Assembly: GCA_003648575.1 (NCBI GenBank)
Contig: QMPN01000019.1
Location: 1 to 23,955, forward strand
Direction of reading: 5' to 3'
Length of the DNA: 23,955 bases
From: Bacteroidota bacterium
GTDB lineage: Bacteria > Bacteroidota > Bacteroidia > Bacteroidales > B18-G4
Shown here: piece after piece, positions 22,666-23,955 of the stretch
Numbering within the stretch: the stretch's first letter is position 1
How the letters are laid out: each line of letters starts with the position of its first letter
Position numbers and translations under genes: made by a program
The notes under the pieces: model-generated
What the model saw: only the letters and a program-made list of their open reading frames with translations
Told to the model about the DNA's origin: nothing
Databases searched by the model: none

Positions 22666-23571
22666 TTATTCTTGTACTTTCAGACTGATGTTGATGCTTC
22701 CTTCGTTGGTGCCGTTTACGGCATTCACTTTAAAGATACCAAGCCGGCCGCTTTCGGTACGGAAGGTATAGATATCATCAACAGCAAGTTTTTTTGCTTT
22801 ACGCTTTGCCTCACCCTCATCGTAATTTGCAAGGAGGATGCTATCGTTAGTGGCTGTATTAAAGTCATCTGCCGACAGGGAGGTTTCATAGTACCTCGTT
22901 GTGTTTATGTAGCTCCAGTTTGATGGATTCACCGGGAAAATGCCGTCTTCGATATTGGCACCTGAAGAGGTGATGGTATTTTTATCGACATCATCATAAT
23001 AACAAAGCATGTCGATGCCCTTTTGCAGTGATGTGTCGGCAGCTACTGCTGCATGGAAATACATACTGCTGTCGCTGATGTTGTAACATCCACCGAACTG
23101 TTGATTATCCTGTGTGCCAAAATCGAGAGGAGAATAAGAGAGCAGGGGCGTGAATTGTGCGCTTGTGTCGAGGCTGATCTTGATGCTGGTTGCTGTGGCA
23201 TTCCCTTCCCGGTCGATCACCATGAATTTCCAGTCTTCGATGGGGGCCAGTGTTTTAATAAATGCACCTTCCCATATAAGGTATTCAATGTTCATCCCGG
23301 TATCAAAATAACGGCTAACGCTGTCGGTATATACATCGATCAGGAAATTGGTCATGTTCAGGTCGCCTTTTTGCATCTGCACCCTGAGCTTAATGTCGGC
23401 ACCACTTGCAAGCATAGTATCGCTATGAACATATCCACTGCCGGGAAGAAGGGTGATGGTTGGAGGTAGGTTTTCTTCTGATTTTTTACATGCAAAAGCT
23501 ACGAAAAGGATCATTGTCATGGCAAAGGCCAATCTGAAAAATTTGGTTTTTGTTGTGATCAGGTGTTTCAT
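22666..23571 (-). CDS. Lipoprotein, likely partner of the TonB-dependent receptor
   Basis: A 301-residue lipoprotein with a signal ending in VAFAC (Cys28), then KKSEEN. The body is beta-rich, with several acidic segments. Its C-terminal part, VDDIYTFRTESGRLGIFKVN followed by a final beta hairpin, is a pattern I associate with Bacteroidota surface lipoproteins, including some next to receptors, like HmuY; I do not claim homology to HmuY. It overlaps the upstream membrane-protein stop by ATGA (4 bases) and abuts the receptor start (TAAATG). This tight order suggests it is a surface-exposed capture lipoprotein of the receptor. The ligand is unknown. Confidence 0.75.
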   Translation of the reverse strand: MKHLITTKTKFFRLAFAMTMILFVAFACKKSEENLPPTITLLPGSGYVHSDTMLASGADIKLRVQMQKGDLNMTNFLIDVYTDSVSRYFDTGMNIEYLIWEGAFIKTLAPIEDWKFMVIDREGNATATSIKISLDTSAQFTPLLSYSPLDFGTQDNQQFGGCYNISDSSMYFHAAVAADTSLQKGIDMLCYYDDVDKNTITSSGANIEDGIFPVNPSNWSYINTTRYYETSLSADDFNTATNDSILLANYDEGEAKRKAKKLAVDDIYTFRTESGRLGIFKVNAVNGTNEGSINISLKVQE

Positions 23572-23955
23572 TTTTTTTGTTCGATAAATTTGTTTTTAAT
23601 ACTGTTTAGTCCGGTACCAAGCAAGCCTCCAATCATTCCGAAAAAGAAAAAGCTAAGTAATGTATATGCGGCGCCATGCTTAACTATGGCCATGTATGGA
23701 TATCCGGTGGTCATGTTCAGTATTAACCTGCTTAGCGGGATGAGCATGTATGCAAAACCGGCTGTGAGCGCAATCACAAACAAGAGTTGCAGCCGTTCCC
23801 TGCTGGCTCCGTAAGCAACATCCATCATGATTCCCGGTAACATATAGCTGAATCCATGCATCATAGTGCCACCCCCGGCACCGGGCATCAACAGGATGAA
23901 GCCTGTTCCAACCATGGCCAGGGTACCCGCATATTTCAGTTTTGAGGATAGGCGG
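23568..23955 (-). CDS. Multi-pass membrane protein, N-terminus outside the window (partial)
   Basis: The frame stays open upstream of the internal ATG at 23913-23915 up to the window edge (reading RLSSKLKYAGTLA before it), so the N-terminus is missing and the ATG is not the likely start. About 128 visible residues hold a glycine-rich helix with GAGGGTMMHG, a conserved-looking LPGIMMDVAYG segment, a long hydrophobic helix (LQLLFVIALTAGFAYMLIPL) and a final helix FFFFGMIGGLLG before a lysine-rich tail. The PGIxxDxxxG pattern recalls S components of energy-coupling-factor vitamin transporters, but I would not fix the family. The stop overlaps the lipoprotein start by 4 bases, so the three genes form one operon. 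Confidence 0.65.
   Translation of the reverse strand, partial: RLSSKLKYAGTLAMVGTGFILLMPGAGGGTMMHGFSYMLPGIMMDVAYGASRERLQLLFVIALTAGFAYMLIPLSRLILNMTTGYPYMAIVKHGAAYTLLSFFFFGMIGGLLGTGLNSIKNKFIEQKK

Overview
The window looks like a chromosomal segment from a member of the Bacteroidota, probably an anaerobe of the class Bacteroidia. Several signals agree: a PorV/PorQ-family outer-membrane protein, a secreted thioredoxin-like protein with a C-terminal type IX secretion (T9SS) sorting domain, a TonB-dependent receptor with an N-terminal carboxypeptidase-regulatory domain, DUF5686 and DUF4296 family proteins, many lipoproteins, and -7 boxes of the TAnnTTTG type. The ferredoxin-dependent 2-oxoacid oxidoreductase suggests anaerobic metabolism. 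I see no rRNA, tRNA, CRISPR array, transposase, integrase or phage gene.

Layout. (1) 1-99: the tail of an upstream + gene and its terminator. (2) 146-2525 (-): a two-gene 2-oxoacid:ferredoxin oxidoreductase operon (alpha; fused beta-gamma), divergent from (3) 2727-3908 (+): a glutaryl-CoA-dehydrogenase-type acyl-CoA dehydrogenase. The shared 201-bp spacer carries predicted promoters and two inverted repeats. (4) 3909-4136: a spacer with a hairpin and a heptamer tandem repeat. (5) 4137-8186 (+): a lipoprotein metallophosphoesterase, then an MBOAT O-acyltransferase and an SGNH-like partner, which look like a polysaccharide O-acetylation pair. (6) 8320-9017 (-): a 49-residue zinc-ribbon protein and a PKD-type lipoprotein. 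(7) 9205-12967 (+): PorV/PorQ-like protein, deoxyribose-phosphate aldolase, T9SS-exported thioredoxin-like protein, a multi-pass membrane protein and a small lipoprotein. (8) 13002-15573 (-): RecQ helicase followed by a DUF4296 lipoprotein. (9) 15748-20353 (+): KdsD-type arabinose-5-phosphate isomerase, an AhpD-like protein, a DUF5686 outer-membrane protein and LptB. (10) 20359-23955 (-): a tightly coupled operon of a membrane protein (running off the window), a lipoprotein and a TonB-dependent receptor.

Three groups stand out functionally. The oxidoreductase and glutaryl-CoA dehydrogenase could together take a 2-oxoacid such as 2-oxoadipate through glutaryl-CoA to crotonyl-CoA. Block 9 joins the first step of Kdo synthesis (kdsD) to the ATPase of LPS export (lptB), with an uncharacterised outer-membrane protein between them. 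Block 10 reads as an uptake system for an unidentified nutrient. All functional assignments come from motifs and neighbourhood read by eye; no database search was run.
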